Assembly (NCBI GenBank): GCA_036787955.1
Contig: DAIQOI010000003.1
Span: 253,995 to 317,994 of the forward strand
Source of the DNA: UBA2336 sp036787955
GTDB lineage: Bacteria; Bacteroidota; Bacteroidia; Cytophagales; Cyclobacteriaceae
DNA: 64,000 nucleotides
Direction of reading: 5' to 3'
Within the stretch, counting starts at the first letter, position 1, and the number at the start of each line of letters is the position of its first letter. A program made the position numbers and the translations under genes. Shown here in pieces: positions 18,317-27,871 of the stretch. The notes under the pieces were generated by a model that ran no database searches, was not told the origin of the DNA, and worked only from the letters and a program-made list of their open reading frames with translations.

Positions 18317-20160
18317 CTGGCTTAGTATATCTTGATAAAAATCAAAATGTGGATGAATCTGTATTACTACCCATGCGCGATGTCTTGGCCCATCGAGGTC
18401 CTGACGGTTCGGGAATTTACCTTCACGAGCAATGCGGTTTAGTTCACAGACGGTTGTCAGTTATTGATTTATCAGATAGAGCTGCTCAGCCTTTTATTTC
18501 GGCTGATGGGAGATATGTGATTGTGTACAATGGTGAAATTTTTAACTACCAGGAGCTTCGATCGGAACTTGCAAAACACAATTACGTATTTCGTACTACA
18601 AGCGACACTGAAGTGTTGTTGTATTCCTTTATTCACTACCGCGAAAATTGTCTGGATAAACTGAATGGCATGTTTGCCTTTGCTATTTGGGATAACAATG
18701 AAAAAACTCTTTTTGTTGCTCGTGATCGTGTAGGCGTAAAACCGCTTTATTATTATCTGGATAAGGATCGCTTTGTATTTGCATCCGAACCAAAGGCAAT
18801 ATTCAAGTCGGGTATAAAACCAATAATTAATACCGAATCCTTGGATGAATTATTGTTGTTCAGATATGTGGCAGGCGAGCAGACAGTATTTAAAAATGTA
18901 TATCGCTTGCTTCCTGGCCATGCAGGTTGGCTTAAACAAGGAAGATTCTATTACTACAGATGGTGGAATTTGCCGGAAAAAATTAGAGCCAATCGGGAGA
19001 TACCCGTGAAGGATCCCTTTACCACCTTTGAAGATATTTTTTATAGTGCTGTAAAATATAGAACAATCAGTGATGTACCCGTAGGTTTAATGCTTAGTGG
19101 TGGGCTTGATTCCGGAAGTGTCGCGGCTGCTTTACATTATAATGGGGAAAAAGATATATCCGGGTTTACATTCAGTTTCCATGATCCTTTATATGACGAG
19201 GCTCTTTTAGCAAAACAAGTATGTTTAAGGTTTGGGCTTAAGTTCAATGTAATGTCCGCCAGTTCAGAGCAGATTGTTCAAGCATTAAAGGATGCCGCTT
19301 GGTTTTATGATGAACCACTAGTACATCAGAATGATGTACCTATGCTGATTTTGGCAAAATATGCCAAAAGAAAAGTGACCGTTCTTTTGTCAGGTGAAGG
19401 TGCCGATGAACTTATGGGAGGATACGTGCGGTATAAACCCTTAAATAATTATCGGTTGTTGCCGATTGGCTCTATGGTAGCCAACTTATTAAAATTTATA
19501 CCATCATCAGGAATAGTTAACAGATACGATAAGCTAAGTCGATACCTTAGAAACGATGCGATTTCCAGTTTGGTGCTTCTGAACTCTTCAAATATTTATC
19601 CATCGGATCTATCATCAATTGGGATCAAAATAGATTTGGATAAATTTGAATACAGAAAAAAGATTTACAAGGAGGCTTTGGAATTATATCCAGTTGAACC
19701 AGCCAGACAAGCCATGTATATGGATTTGTTTATTCACCTTGCTTCTATTCTTGATCGTAATGATCGTATGACCATGGGGGCAGGTATTGAATGCAGGGTA
19801 CCGTTTTTAGACTATCGGTTATTGGAATGGATTCCTTCTTTACCAACCAAACTATTACTTAGAGGAAAAAAGGGTAAAAACCTGCTCTTTAAAACAATGG
19901 GCAAATATCTGCCTGAAGAAGTTAGGAAATTTAGAAAGCTAGGATTTAGTGTTCCTTGGAAACATTACATAAATAAAAATGATGAGCTAAGTTATATATT
20001 GCAAAATATTGCAAAAGGGTCTCTCTCAGACCTTTATCCTCAATTAAACAATTTGGGTTGCTCAAAAATAGTAAGTCTTTCAACAGAGTTCAATGAGACC
20101 TTGCTTCGGCAACTCCTCATGGTGGAAATTTGGAAAAATGAGTACCTAAATAAATTTTAA
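18304..20160 (+). CDS. asnB: Asparagine synthetase-like glutamine amidotransferase (AsnB type)
   Basis: A 618-residue class II amidotransferase fused to an ATP-pyrophosphatase synthetase domain. The start at ATG 18304 gives MCGIAGLVYL, leaving the catalytic Cys at the mature N-terminus. RRLSVIDL, YNGEIFNY and the DTEVLLY loop follow. The synthetase domain has the PP-loop LMLSGGLDSGSVAAAL (about 263-278) and LSGEGADELMGGY (about 363). AsnB homologues in polysaccharide and exosortase-linked loci amidate uronic acids or other carboxyls, which fits here at least as well as free asparagine synthesis. A 311-base gap follows. Confidence 0.9.
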   Translation: MCGIAGLVYLDKNQNVDESVLLPMRDVLAHRGPDGSGIYLHEQCGLVHRRLSVIDLSDRAAQPFISADGRYVIVYNGEIFNYQELRSELAKHNYVFRTTSDTEVLLYSFIHYRENCLDKLNGMFAFAIWDNNEKTLFVARDRVGVKPLYYYLDKDRFVFASEPKAIFKSGIKPIINTESLDELLLFRYVAGEQTVFKNVYRLLPGHAGWLKQGRFYYYRWWNLPEKIRANREIPVKDPFTTFEDIFYSAVKYRTISDVPVGLMLSGGLDSGSVAAALHYNGEKDISGFTFSFHDPLYDEALLAKQVCLRFGLKFNVMSASSEQIVQALKDAAWFYDEPLVHQNDVPMLILAKYAKRKVTVLLSGEGADELMGGYVRYKPLNNYRLLPIGSMVANLLKFIPSSGIVNRYDKLSRYLRNDAISSLVLLNSSNIYPSDLSSIGIKIDLDKFEYRKKIYKEALELYPVEPARQAMYMDLFIHLASILDRNDRMTMGAGIECRVPFLDYRLLEWIPSLPTKLLLRGKKGKNLLFKTMGKYLPEEVRKFRKLGFSVPWKHYINKNDELSYILQNIAKGSLSDLYPQLNNLGCSKIVSLSTEFNETLLRQLLMVEIWKNEYLNKF

Positions 20161-20471
20161 TGGGAGTTACAGATATTACGGATAAGGCAAACTTTTTGAA
20201 CAGAAACAGATTTGTAAACTTATGTTTACAGGACTGCTTAACTATTATCAGCCATTAATTCGTTAAAATAAGAGGTCTTGCAAGGACCTGAAAGAATAGA
20301 AATGTTGCATTCATGGGATTTTCATTGGATACATAAAATAGTTAAGCAACCCAGATAATGCAAACCAGTCCATTTCACCAAGGCCGAATCGGGCCTTTAC
20401 ACGGTTACTTAGTCGTTACCTTTATGTTATTTGAAGTGCACGATGCTATTGTAAAAAAACGAAACTGAAGA
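20161..20471 (+). other. Intergenic region upstream of CapK-like gene
   Basis: 311 bases with no supported gene. It contains a perfect inverted repeat GTAAAC-TTAT-GTTTAC (about 20216-20231) and a 6-base stem AAGGCC/GGCCTT with a 6-base loop at 20380-20397 that is not followed by a clear T-run. Either could be a weak terminator or regulatory hairpin. It is the largest gap inside the cluster. Confidence 0.4.
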
Positions 20472-21857
20472 ATGTCTCTTTATCAAAAACTATATGGTTT
20501 TCTTCCTGTTGGTTTGCAAAACCTTGCTGTTTCAGGTTATGGATACTTCTGGAAAAAAAGAAGATTTGGGGGCGTATTTCTTCAAAAAGTTAAAGAATTC
20601 AAAGACCGGAATTTTTTTTCTTATGATCAATGGATTGATTATCAAGAAAAGGAATTGCGAAAACTTCTTGTGCATGCATTTTCTTTCGTGCCTTATTACA
20701 ATAAAATTTATTCGCAATGTGGCATCAGGTTAAATGATTTGCAGAACTTTCGAATTGAACAGTTAAAATATCTTCCTATAATAGAAAAAGAAACCTTAAG
20801 AAAAATAGGAGGCACTGAATTACTTTCTACTAAAAGAAGTTCTGGACGAAAGTTTTTTAGTTCTAGCGGTAGCACAGGAACACCTGTCCGCATCTTATAT
20901 TCTAAGTATATGCACCAATCATGGTCTGCAGCATATGAGGTCCGCTGCAGAAACTGGGCCGGTGTTACTTATGATGCTCCAAGAGCTATGATTGGAGGCA
21001 GAAGAGTTGTACATGGCAATCCAGGTAAATCGCCTTTTCATAGAATAAATTGGTTTGAGAAGCAAGTATATCTTTCTATTTTTCACTTAAGTAAAGAGAA
21101 TTTTAGTCACTATTACAAAGCAATAAAGGAAAATAATGTGGAGTATGTTGTTGGATACTCATCAAGTATATACTTAATGGCTCGATTTTTACTTGAATTA
21201 GGGTATCCAAAACTTAAATTAAAAGCAGTTATTGGATCTAGTGAGAAGTTAACTCATAGTATGAAGGCAATAATAAGTTCTGCATTTCAATGTCAAGTTT
21301 ACGATACTTGGAGTGGAATCGAAGCTTGTGCGCTTATATCGGAACATTCCGATGGCAATCTATACATAAGTCCAGATTGTGGAATTATTGAATTTTTAGA
21401 CCGAGATCATAACCCAGTAGATTACGGCTCGGAAGGTGAAATGATCTGTACTGGTCTTTTGAATTATGACCAACCCTTAATTAGGTATAGAATAGGTGAT
21501 ATTGGCATTCCACTTGCACCGTTAATTAATCAAAAAATTCAAATGCCACGTGTTAAAGAAATCGTTGGCAGAACTGATGATATTATTACGCTGCGCGATG
21601 GCAGAAAGTTAAGTAGCTTTAATCGGTTTTTTGCCGACCTTAAAGGTCTTAAGGAAGTACAAGTTATTCAAATTGACTACGATAGATTTATTCTAAATGT
21701 AGTTCCTGATTTAGATTTTGATGATTCTGATAAGGAAGCGCTTATATTAAGTCTAAGAGAACGATTAGGAAGAGTTCATGTAGAAATTTCTTTCGTAGAC
21801 CATATACCTAGAGGAAAAAATGGAAAATTCAAAGCCGTGATCTCCCATATTCGGTAA
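20472..21857 (+). CDS. CapK/PaaK-like AMP-dependent ligase
   Basis: A 461-residue member of the adenylate-forming (ANL) family, closest in layout to phenylacetate-CoA ligase and CapK. The phosphate loop FFSSSGSTGTPVRILYS lies at about 128-144, YDTWSGIEACALI at about 275, an RYRIGD segment at about 340 (the A8-like hinge region) and PRGKNGKFKAVI at the C-terminus carrying the late catalytic Lys. CapK proteins occur in capsule and exosortase-associated polysaccharide loci, where the acyl or amino-acyl substrate is unknown. The gene is clearly AT-richer than most of the window and is preceded by a 311-base gap. Confidence 0.8.
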   Translation: MSLYQKLYGFLPVGLQNLAVSGYGYFWKKRRFGGVFLQKVKEFKDRNFFSYDQWIDYQEKELRKLLVHAFSFVPYYNKIYSQCGIRLNDLQNFRIEQLKYLPIIEKETLRKIGGTELLSTKRSSGRKFFSSSGSTGTPVRILYSKYMHQSWSAAYEVRCRNWAGVTYDAPRAMIGGRRVVHGNPGKSPFHRINWFEKQVYLSIFHLSKENFSHYYKAIKENNVEYVVGYSSSIYLMARFLLELGYPKLKLKAVIGSSEKLTHSMKAIISSAFQCQVYDTWSGIEACALISEHSDGNLYISPDCGIIEFLDRDHNPVDYGSEGEMICTGLLNYDQPLIRYRIGDIGIPLAPLINQKIQMPRVKEIVGRTDDIITLRDGRKLSSFNRFFADLKGLKEVQVIQIDYDRFILNVVPDLDFDDSDKEALILSLRERLGRVHVEISFVDHIPRGKNGKFKAVISHIR

Positions 21858-21868
21858 GCAGAGGTGCC

Positions 21869-23092
21869 ATGCAAGTGTTTTACATCTTAACACAGTATTA
21901 TCCCCCTGAAACAGGAGCTCCTCAGAATCGTTTACATAGCCTGGCTCTTTTTCTGAAAAGCAAAAATTATAGAGTTAAGGTATTTACGGCAATGCCGAAT
22001 TATCCGCATAATCGCATACACCAGGCCTACAGAAACAAGTTTTTCTATCAAGAAGAAATCTCCGGCATTCCTGTGTATCGTTCCTGGGTTTTTGTTCATA
22101 CCTCCAGGTCCATGGTTTCAAGATTACTTAATTATTTTTCTTTTGTCTTTTCTTCTTTTGTAAGACTTCTTTTTCAACCAAGGCCCTGCTATTTGTTTTG
22201 TGAATCGCCCCCCTTGTTTCTCGGCATCACTGCAATATTGATTGCCAAAATAAAGCATGCTAAACTTTTATTTAATGTTTCCGATTTATGGCCTGAATCG
22301 GCTGAAAAGTTGGGAATTGTACGCAATCGCCTTTTACTTAAATTATCTTACCATCTTGAGCACTGGATTTACCGAAATGCATTTATAATCAGCGGGCAAA
22401 CAAAAGGTATTGTTGCATCAATATCTGCGCGTTTCCCCTCTAAAAAAGTGATCTGGATGCCAAACGGAGCTGATTCGGAGTTATTTGATGTAAACGTAAC
22501 AATCTATAACTGGCGCGAAAAATGGAATTGCACAACAGAAACGCTGGTTTTGTTGTATGGAGGCATTTTCGGTCATGCTCAGGGTTTGCATTTAATTCTG
22601 GATGTGGCAGCCCGGCTGGTAAATTATCCGATAAAAATTGTTCTGGTTGGTGATGGTCCGGAAAGACTGCACCTGGAAACCGAAGTAAAAAAAAGAAAAT
22701 TAGTAAATGTTATTTTGCATCAGCCAGTTGAGCGAAAAACCGTTCTTTCCATGATTGCGGCATGCGATGTTTATTGGGTGCCTTTGAAAAAACTTGATTT
22801 ATTTAAAGGCGCAATTCCATCAAAAATTTTTGAGCCCATGGCTTTGGGTAAACCTGTTTTGCTGGGCGTGGAAGGAGAGGCCCGTGAACTGTTTATTGAC
22901 ACCGGTAATGCAGGAGTAGCGTATGAGCCTGAGAATGTGGATGATCTGACCGAAAAAATTATTTGGTTGTCAGAACATCCGCAGGAAAGGATGAGCATGG
23001 GGAATAACGGAAAAAGATATGTTTTGGAATTTTTTAATCGGCAAGTCATCCATCAGAGGTGGTTGCAGGAGGTTAGTAGTTTCACGGCATGA
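21869..23092 (+). CDS. Glycosyltransferase family 4 (WbuB/WcaI-like)
   Basis: A 407-residue GT4 enzyme with the subfamily opening ILTQYYPPETGAPQNRL, as in fucosamine/colanic-acid transferases of the WbuB/WcaI group. LLFNVSDLWPESAEKLG (about 130-146) and WMPNGAD (about 195) are typical of that group. In the donor site FKGAIPSKIFEPMALGKP (about 310-328), the usual first Glu is replaced by Lys and the second is kept. Its start follows the CapK-like gene by 11 bases, and it overlaps the next gene by 4 bases. Confidence 0.87.
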   Translation: MQVFYILTQYYPPETGAPQNRLHSLALFLKSKNYRVKVFTAMPNYPHNRIHQAYRNKFFYQEEISGIPVYRSWVFVHTSRSMVSRLLNYFSFVFSSFVRLLFQPRPCYLFCESPPLFLGITAILIAKIKHAKLLFNVSDLWPESAEKLGIVRNRLLLKLSYHLEHWIYRNAFIISGQTKGIVASISARFPSKKVIWMPNGADSELFDVNVTIYNWREKWNCTTETLVLLYGGIFGHAQGLHLILDVAARLVNYPIKIVLVGDGPERLHLETEVKKRKLVNVILHQPVERKTVLSMIAACDVYWVPLKKLDLFKGAIPSKIFEPMALGKPVLLGVEGEARELFIDTGNAGVAYEPENVDDLTEKIIWLSEHPQERMSMGNNGKRYVLEFFNRQVIHQRWLQEVSSFTA

Positions 23093-23745
23093 ATCTTGAA
23101 ATAATTACAAACGTCAGGCACCAAGATTTGTCTTTAATTGCACGCTGTCACAGAAAGGCTTTTCCCAGAGCTTTGTCAACGGCCATGGGGCAGATGTATT
23201 GTGAAAAAATGCTGGAATGGTATATCTCGGACAGTCGTACTTTTATTTTTTACCTGCGCACCAATGGCGATTGTATCGGTTATTGCGGTGGACTCATATT
23301 TGATGGCATTCATCCTGGCGGATCGGCCAGCAGCATGATTCAATATAGTTTTCATGCGGCTGTTAAAGCCATTTTGCTTAGACCATGGCTTTTTTTTCAT
23401 CCTGAATTTATCAGGAAATACAGGTTGGTGCTAAAGAACGTCTGGAGGAAGCTTTTGAAATGGACGGGGAAACCTTACAAAGCATTGCCACCGGCAAATA
23501 TCCCGCCCCATGCAGGACTTGTTGTTATCGGGGTTAGTCCTGAACACCAGGGTAAAGGAGTTGGAGGTATTCTTTTACAGGAGTTTGAAAATCAAGCAAA
23601 ATCGCGGGGATATAACCTTTTGAGGTTAACTGTACTTCAAACAAATACACAAGCTATCAAAGCCTATCAGAAAAACGGATGGGTAATAACTGAAACAAAA
23701 GGCAACTCCGTTGCTATGGAAAAAGTACTGGAAAAAAATGATTAA
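23089..23745 (+). CDS. GNAT family N-acetyltransferase
   Basis: A 218-residue GNAT protein. GVSPEHQGKGVGGILLQEF (about 151-169) is motif A with the acetyl-CoA loop, and NTQAIKAYQKNGW (about 189-201) is motif B. The N-terminal part, DCIGYCGGLIFDG, supplies the beta-sheet. The ATG overlaps the previous stop (ATGA), and its end overlaps wecB by 8 bases. Adjacent wecB and DegT genes make acetylation of an amino sugar plausible. Confidence 0.84.
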   Translation: MNLEIITNVRHQDLSLIARCHRKAFPRALSTAMGQMYCEKMLEWYISDSRTFIFYLRTNGDCIGYCGGLIFDGIHPGGSASSMIQYSFHAAVKAILLRPWLFFHPEFIRKYRLVLKNVWRKLLKWTGKPYKALPPANIPPHAGLVVIGVSPEHQGKGVGGILLQEFENQAKSRGYNLLRLTVLQTNTQAIKAYQKNGWVITETKGNSVAMEKVLEKND

Positions 23746-24826
23746 AATACTTACTGTTCTGGGAGCTCGCCCTCAATTTATCAAGGCTGCTGCATTATCG
23801 CGTGTCTTCAGTACAAAAACCGAGTTCAGGGAAGTTATTGTACATACCGGTCAGCACTTTGATGAAAACATGTCTGAAATTTTCTTCAATGAGCTTTCCA
23901 TTCCGCGGCCGGCTTATAATCTGAATATTCATAGCCTGTCGCACGGTGCGATGACCGGCTACATGATGGCTGGAATCGAAGAGCTGATACAGAAAGAAAA
24001 GCCGGACTATGTGCTGGTATATGGCGATACAAATTCCACGCTTGCAGGCGCACTCGCTGCCAGAAAATTAAAAACAAAAGTTATCCATGTTGAGGCAGGG
24101 CTTAGAAGTTTCAATATGGATATGCCTGAAGAAATAAACCGCATCCTTACAGATCGTGTTAGTAATTTACTTTTTTGTCCTACAGAAACTGCTGTTGCCA
24201 ATCTTCAGAAAGAGGGATTTTTAAACTTTGATGTACATATAGTTAGGTGCGGTGATGTGATGCAGGATGCTGCACTGTTTTATGCGCAAAATGTTGATGC
24301 AGAACAAATATGCAGGAGCCTGGGTGTACAGCCGGGCAATTTTGCTTTATGTACACTACACCGTGCTGAGAACACCGATGATCCCAACCGCCTTGCTTCC
24401 ATCCTGAAGGCCTTGCGTGTAATAAGTCATGAACTACCGGTATTGATGCCCGTTCATCCTCGTACGCGTGCCAGGCTTACACCTGCTGAGACCGAAGGAA
24501 TAGTATGTATTGAACCGTTAGGATACCTCTCCATGATTGGGCTGCTGAAATCCTGCAACATAGTGCTGACAGACAGCGGTGGGCTTCAGAAGGAGGCTTA
24601 TTTTTTTAAAAAACATTGTCTTACGCTGCGTACCGAAACCGAGTGGGTAGAATTGGTTCAGCAAGGTGTCAACAAGGTAGTTGGCTATCAGTCGGAAAAA
24701 ATTTTGGATGGGTTTAGAGAAATCCGTCAGAAAACCTGGAAAGCAGATGGCGATTTGTATGGGGCAGGAAATGCTTCTCAAATAATCGCTGATGCAATTA
24801 TTAGCTACCATCATGCAAGCCAATAA
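23738..24826 (+). CDS. wecB: UDP-N-acetylglucosamine 2-epimerase, non-hydrolysing
   Basis: A 362-residue WecB family enzyme interconverting UDP-GlcNAc and UDP-ManNAc. Motifs are GARPQFIKAAALSR (about 8-21), HTGQHFDENM, YGDTNSTLAGALAARK (about 93-108), HVEAGLRS, LHRAENTDD (about 206) and LTDSGGLQKEAYFFKKH (about 275-291). I chose ATG at 23738 (MIKILTVLG) because it gives the family N-terminus; earlier in-frame codons are inside the GNAT gene. It supplies a 2-amino-sugar precursor in the cytoplasm. Confidence 0.93.
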   Translation: MIKILTVLGARPQFIKAAALSRVFSTKTEFREVIVHTGQHFDENMSEIFFNELSIPRPAYNLNIHSLSHGAMTGYMMAGIEELIQKEKPDYVLVYGDTNSTLAGALAARKLKTKVIHVEAGLRSFNMDMPEEINRILTDRVSNLLFCPTETAVANLQKEGFLNFDVHIVRCGDVMQDAALFYAQNVDAEQICRSLGVQPGNFALCTLHRAENTDDPNRLASILKALRVISHELPVLMPVHPRTRARLTPAETEGIVCIEPLGYLSMIGLLKSCNIVLTDSGGLQKEAYFFKKHCLTLRTETEWVELVQQGVNKVVGYQSEKILDGFREIRQKTWKADGDLYGAGNASQIIADAIISYHHASQ

Positions 24827-24827
24827 T

Positions 24828-26048
24828 ATGAAAATCCCATTTTCACCGCCCTATATCGATGATGATGTGAAGCATGAGGTGAATGCTGTGCTTGAGTCAG
24901 GATGGATTACCTCCGGGCCCAAGGTACTTGAACTGGAAAATGCTGTCCGGGATTTTACAGGGGCATCACAGGTTGCTTGTTGTAACTCTGCAACATCCGG
25001 TCTTCTTCTTGCTTTGCACTGGTTTGGCGTAACCCGGGGCGATGAAGTAATTGTGCCGGCCTATACCTATGCAGCAACCGCCCTGGTGGTAATGCACCTC
25101 GGAGCAAAGCCGGTAATGGCAGATTGTGGTACGGATCTAAACATAGATGTCAGCAAGGTAAAGCAGCTTATAACTCCCAGAACAAAAGCCATCATTCCGG
25201 TAGATGTGGCCGGCCTGCCTTGTAATTATGATTTACTTTACCGGCTTATTGAATCAGAAGAAGTAAAAAAAAATTTTTCACCGGCTAATGAGAAGCAGGA
25301 AAAGCTCAGGCGCCCGATTATCATAAGCGATGCAGCACATTCCATCGGAGCGATGTATAAAAAAAAGCCGACCGGCAATTTTGGCGATTTTGTAATTTTC
25401 TCATTTCATGCAGTAAAGAATATTACTACTGCCGAAGGTGGAGCCATCTGCGTTAACCTGCCGCAGCCGCTTTTCAGTGCCGATGAAATTTATCGCACAC
25501 TGAAACTGTGGTCGCTCAACGGCCAAACCAAAGATGCCCTGGCTAAAACCAACGGGGCAGGATGGAAGTACGACATTGTCTATCCGGGCTTTAAAATGAA
25601 TATGCCCGATATATGTGCTGCCATCGGATTGGCACAACTGAAAAAGTATTCATCTCATATCCTTCCCGAACGGTGGCGTGTATGCAGTGCCTATCGCAAA
25701 CTGCTCGGCAGGTTCCACTGGGCAGAACTTCCTGTGCTGGAAGATGAACACCGCAAATCATCCTGCCATGTGTTTGCTTTGCGGATAAAAAATATAAGTG
25801 AACTACAACGCGATCGGATAATTGAAGAAATTGCAGCGCAGGGTGTATCCGTAAATGTTCATTTTCAACCACTGCCCCTGCTTACCGTGTTCCGCGAACA
25901 AGGTTACCGCATCGAAGATTTTCCGGTAGCCTATGACCAGTATAGCCGTGAGATTTCACTACCGGTATATCCTCAGCTTACTGACGAACAAATTCATTTT
26001 GTTGTACAGACTATTGATAACGCTTATCACAAAGTAGTTCGCTCGTGA
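24828..26048 (+). CDS. DegT/DnrJ/EryC1 sugar aminotransferase
   Basis: A 406-residue PLP aminotransferase starting MKIPFSPPYIDDDVKHEV at ATG 24828, one base after the wecB stop. SATSGLLLAL binds PLP phosphate (about 54-63), SDAAHSIGA carries the ring-binding Asp (about 167), and SFHAVKNITTAEGG the Schiff-base Lys (about 197). The layout resembles PseC/ArnB-type 4-aminotransferases acting on UDP-4-keto sugars. It partners naturally with the 4,6-dehydratase at 34450. The end overlaps the first phosphoglycosyl transferase by 4 bases. Confidence 0.9.
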   Translation: MKIPFSPPYIDDDVKHEVNAVLESGWITSGPKVLELENAVRDFTGASQVACCNSATSGLLLALHWFGVTRGDEVIVPAYTYAATALVVMHLGAKPVMADCGTDLNIDVSKVKQLITPRTKAIIPVDVAGLPCNYDLLYRLIESEEVKKNFSPANEKQEKLRRPIIISDAAHSIGAMYKKKPTGNFGDFVIFSFHAVKNITTAEGGAICVNLPQPLFSADEIYRTLKLWSLNGQTKDALAKTNGAGWKYDIVYPGFKMNMPDICAAIGLAQLKKYSSHILPERWRVCSAYRKLLGRFHWAELPVLEDEHRKSSCHVFALRIKNISELQRDRIIEEIAAQGVSVNVHFQPLPLLTVFREQGYRIEDFPVAYDQYSREISLPVYPQLTDEQIHFVVQTIDNAYHKVVRS

Positions 26049-26635
26049 AACGTGTCTTTGATGTCGTCTGCGCTCTTACAGGCATCGTATTATTATCACC
26101 CATTTTTCTTATCATATCCGTTGGGATCATGATTGATTCAGGTTTTCCGGTTTTTTTTCTTCAGGAGCGGGTCGGAAAAGATGGACGACTGTTTAAGCTT
26201 TTTAAGTTTCGGACCATGGTTTTCAACAACCATAGCGGACCAGCCATAACCGTTGGTACGCGTGACCCGCGCATTACCCGCATCGGCTACTGGCTCAGGC
26301 GGTTTAAGCTCGATGAATTGCCACAACTTTTTAATGTGCTGAAAGGCGATATGAGCCTTGTGGGGCCACGACCTGAACTCAAAAAATTTGTTGATCTTTA
26401 CACACCCGAACAACGCCGGGTTATCACCGTAAAACCCGGTATAACGGATTATGCTTCGATTGTTTTTCGTAATGAAAATGAGTTACTCGAAGGAAAGCCT
26501 GATCCGGTTGACTACTACGTGCGGGAGATCATGCCGGTAAAATTGAAATTGAATTTGAGATACATAGAGCGCATGTCGTTCTGGCTGGATGTGCGTATTC
26601 TTATTCGCACGGTCTTATCTATTTTTTCCGGATGA
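26045..26635 (+). CDS. Phosphoglycosyl transferase 1 (bacterial sugar transferase)
   Basis: A 196-residue monotopic phosphoglycosyl transferase with a GTG start that transfers a sugar-1-phosphate to undecaprenyl phosphate at the inner membrane. The N-terminal hydrophobic re-entrant helix covers about residues 5-30. KLFKFRTM (about 56-63), KLDELPQLFNVLKGDMSLVGPRP split over about 90-113, and VKPGITDYASIV (about 130) are the family landmarks. It lacks the extra N-terminal membrane helices of WcaJ, so it is of the short PglC type. It is paired directly with a second, different PGT. Confidence 0.9.
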   Translation: MKRVFDVVCALTGIVLLSPIFLIISVGIMIDSGFPVFFLQERVGKDGRLFKLFKFRTMVFNNHSGPAITVGTRDPRITRIGYWLRRFKLDELPQLFNVLKGDMSLVGPRPELKKFVDLYTPEQRRVITVKPGITDYASIVFRNENELLEGKPDPVDYYVREIMPVKLKLNLRYIERMSFWLDVRILIRTVLSIFSG

Positions 26636-27228
26636 ATTTTTATCGCAAGTACGGAAAGCGGCTTTTTGATGTGCTGCTTAGTCTTTGCTTTTTGTTTTGC
26701 TTTCTTTGGGTTTACCTGTTGATTGTGTTGATTTATCTCTTCACAATTAACCTCCCGGTATTTTACACTTCTCTAAGAATCGGAAAAAATGGAAAGACAT
26801 TTCGCATGATAAAATTTCGCACGTTGCATCCCGATGAACAGCTTCCGCTTCATCAGCGTACTTTCTGGCTGGGTAAATGGCTGCGTAAAACGAACTTAGA
26901 TGAATTGCCGCAGGTATGGCACGTATTGAGAGGGGAGATGTCGTGGGTGGGACCGCGGCCACTTCCGTCATCCTATGAAACCATGCTTACCGATTACCAA
27001 AAAGTACGCTATTCCGTCTTGCCCGGTATCACCGGTTTGGCACAGGTTAATGGCAAAAATAGCCTGCCGTGGGAAAAAAAATTTGAGTATGATTTGCAAT
27101 ATGTAAATGATTTGTCTTTACTCAATGATGTAATAATTCTGTTTCGTACTTTAGTTATAATTCTGTCCTTCAAGGAAGACGTCTCTCTTGACGAGAAACC
27201 TCTTCTACAAAATAAGCAGAATTGCTGA
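26632..27228 (+). CDS. Phosphoglycosyl transferase 2 (PglC-like)
   Basis: A 198-residue short-form phosphoglycosyl transferase, paralogous to its neighbour and overlapping it by 4 bases. It has a hydrophobic N-terminus (about 12-38), MIKFRTLHPDEQ (about 57-68), TNLDELPQVWHVLRGEM (about 86-102), SWVGPRPLPSS and LPGITGLAQVNG (about 127-138). The DELPQ acid pair and the Pro-rich GPRPLP loop match PglC. The following PglD-like gene suggests a di-N-acetylated amino sugar substrate. Why two PGTs lie side by side is unclear. Confidence 0.9.
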   Translation: MNFYRKYGKRLFDVLLSLCFLFCFLWVYLLIVLIYLFTINLPVFYTSLRIGKNGKTFRMIKFRTLHPDEQLPLHQRTFWLGKWLRKTNLDELPQVWHVLRGEMSWVGPRPLPSSYETMLTDYQKVRYSVLPGITGLAQVNGKNSLPWEKKFEYDLQYVNDLSLLNDVIILFRTLVIILSFKEDVSLDEKPLLQNKQNC

Positions 27229-27229
27229 G

Positions 27230-27871
27230 ATGTTAAAACCAATTGCAATTGTGGGTGCCGGTGGCCTTGGAAAAGAAACGGCTGTGCTTATCAGGCAAAT
27301 TAATGCCATGAGCCCTCAGTGGAATATAATTGGTTTTTATGATGACGGGCTGAAAAAAGGTTCACAGGTTGCTGGTCTGCCGGTTTTGGGCGGGGTTGAT
27401 GATGTTAATCTGCAGAACAACCTGAACATTGTGATTGCAGTAGGGAATCCGCAGGTAAAGGAAAAGGTTGCAAAACGCATTACAAACCCTGGTATAGATT
27501 TTCCGGTCATCATTCATCCCCAGGCACTTGTGGGTGAAAATGTTATAGTAGGAAAAGGTTGTATAATTGCAGCAGGTTGCCGGTTAACCGTAGACATCAG
27601 GCTGAATGATTTTGTTTTGTTGAACCTTAATACAACAGTTGGGCATGATGTATTTATAGGCAATTATACATCGGTAATGCCCGGTGTTCATCTATCCGGT
27701 TATGTCCGTATTGAAGAAGGAGTTTTGATAGGAACTGGAGCGTCTGTTTTGCAGAACCTGAGCATAGGCCCCTATTCTGTTATCGGTGCTGGAGCCGTTG
27801 TCAACAGGAATGTTCCTGCCCGGCAGACTGTTGCAGGAGTTCCCGCCCGCCCGCTTAATAAGAACAAATGA
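27230..27871 (+). CDS. Sugar O/N-acyltransferase, PglD/NeuD-like
   Basis: A 213-residue acetyltransferase of the sialic-acid O-acetyltransferase NeuD/PglD family. The N-terminal Rossmann-like part is PIAIVGAGGLGKETAVLI (about 3-20). A left-handed beta-helix of hexapeptide repeats follows, with TTVGHDVFIGNY around the likely catalytic His (about 132-143) and the closing GVPARPL. I chose ATG at 27230 because it gives the standard first strand. Next to PglC-like and PglE-like genes, UDP-amino sugar N-acetylation is the favoured role. Confidence 0.88.
   Translation: MLKPIAIVGAGGLGKETAVLIRQINAMSPQWNIIGFYDDGLKKGSQVAGLPVLGGVDDVNLQNNLNIVIAVGNPQVKEKVAKRITNPGIDFPVIIHPQALVGENVIVGKGCIIAAGCRLTVDIRLNDFVLLNLNTTVGHDVFIGNYTSVMPGVHLSGYVRIEEGVLIGTGASVLQNLSIGPYSVIGAGAVVNRNVPARQTVAGVPARPLNKNK

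Noticed and set aside
20380..20397. Terminator after asnB
   Set aside because: The AAGGCC/GGCCTT stem is short and is not followed by a clear T-run, so it is mentioned only within the gap entry.
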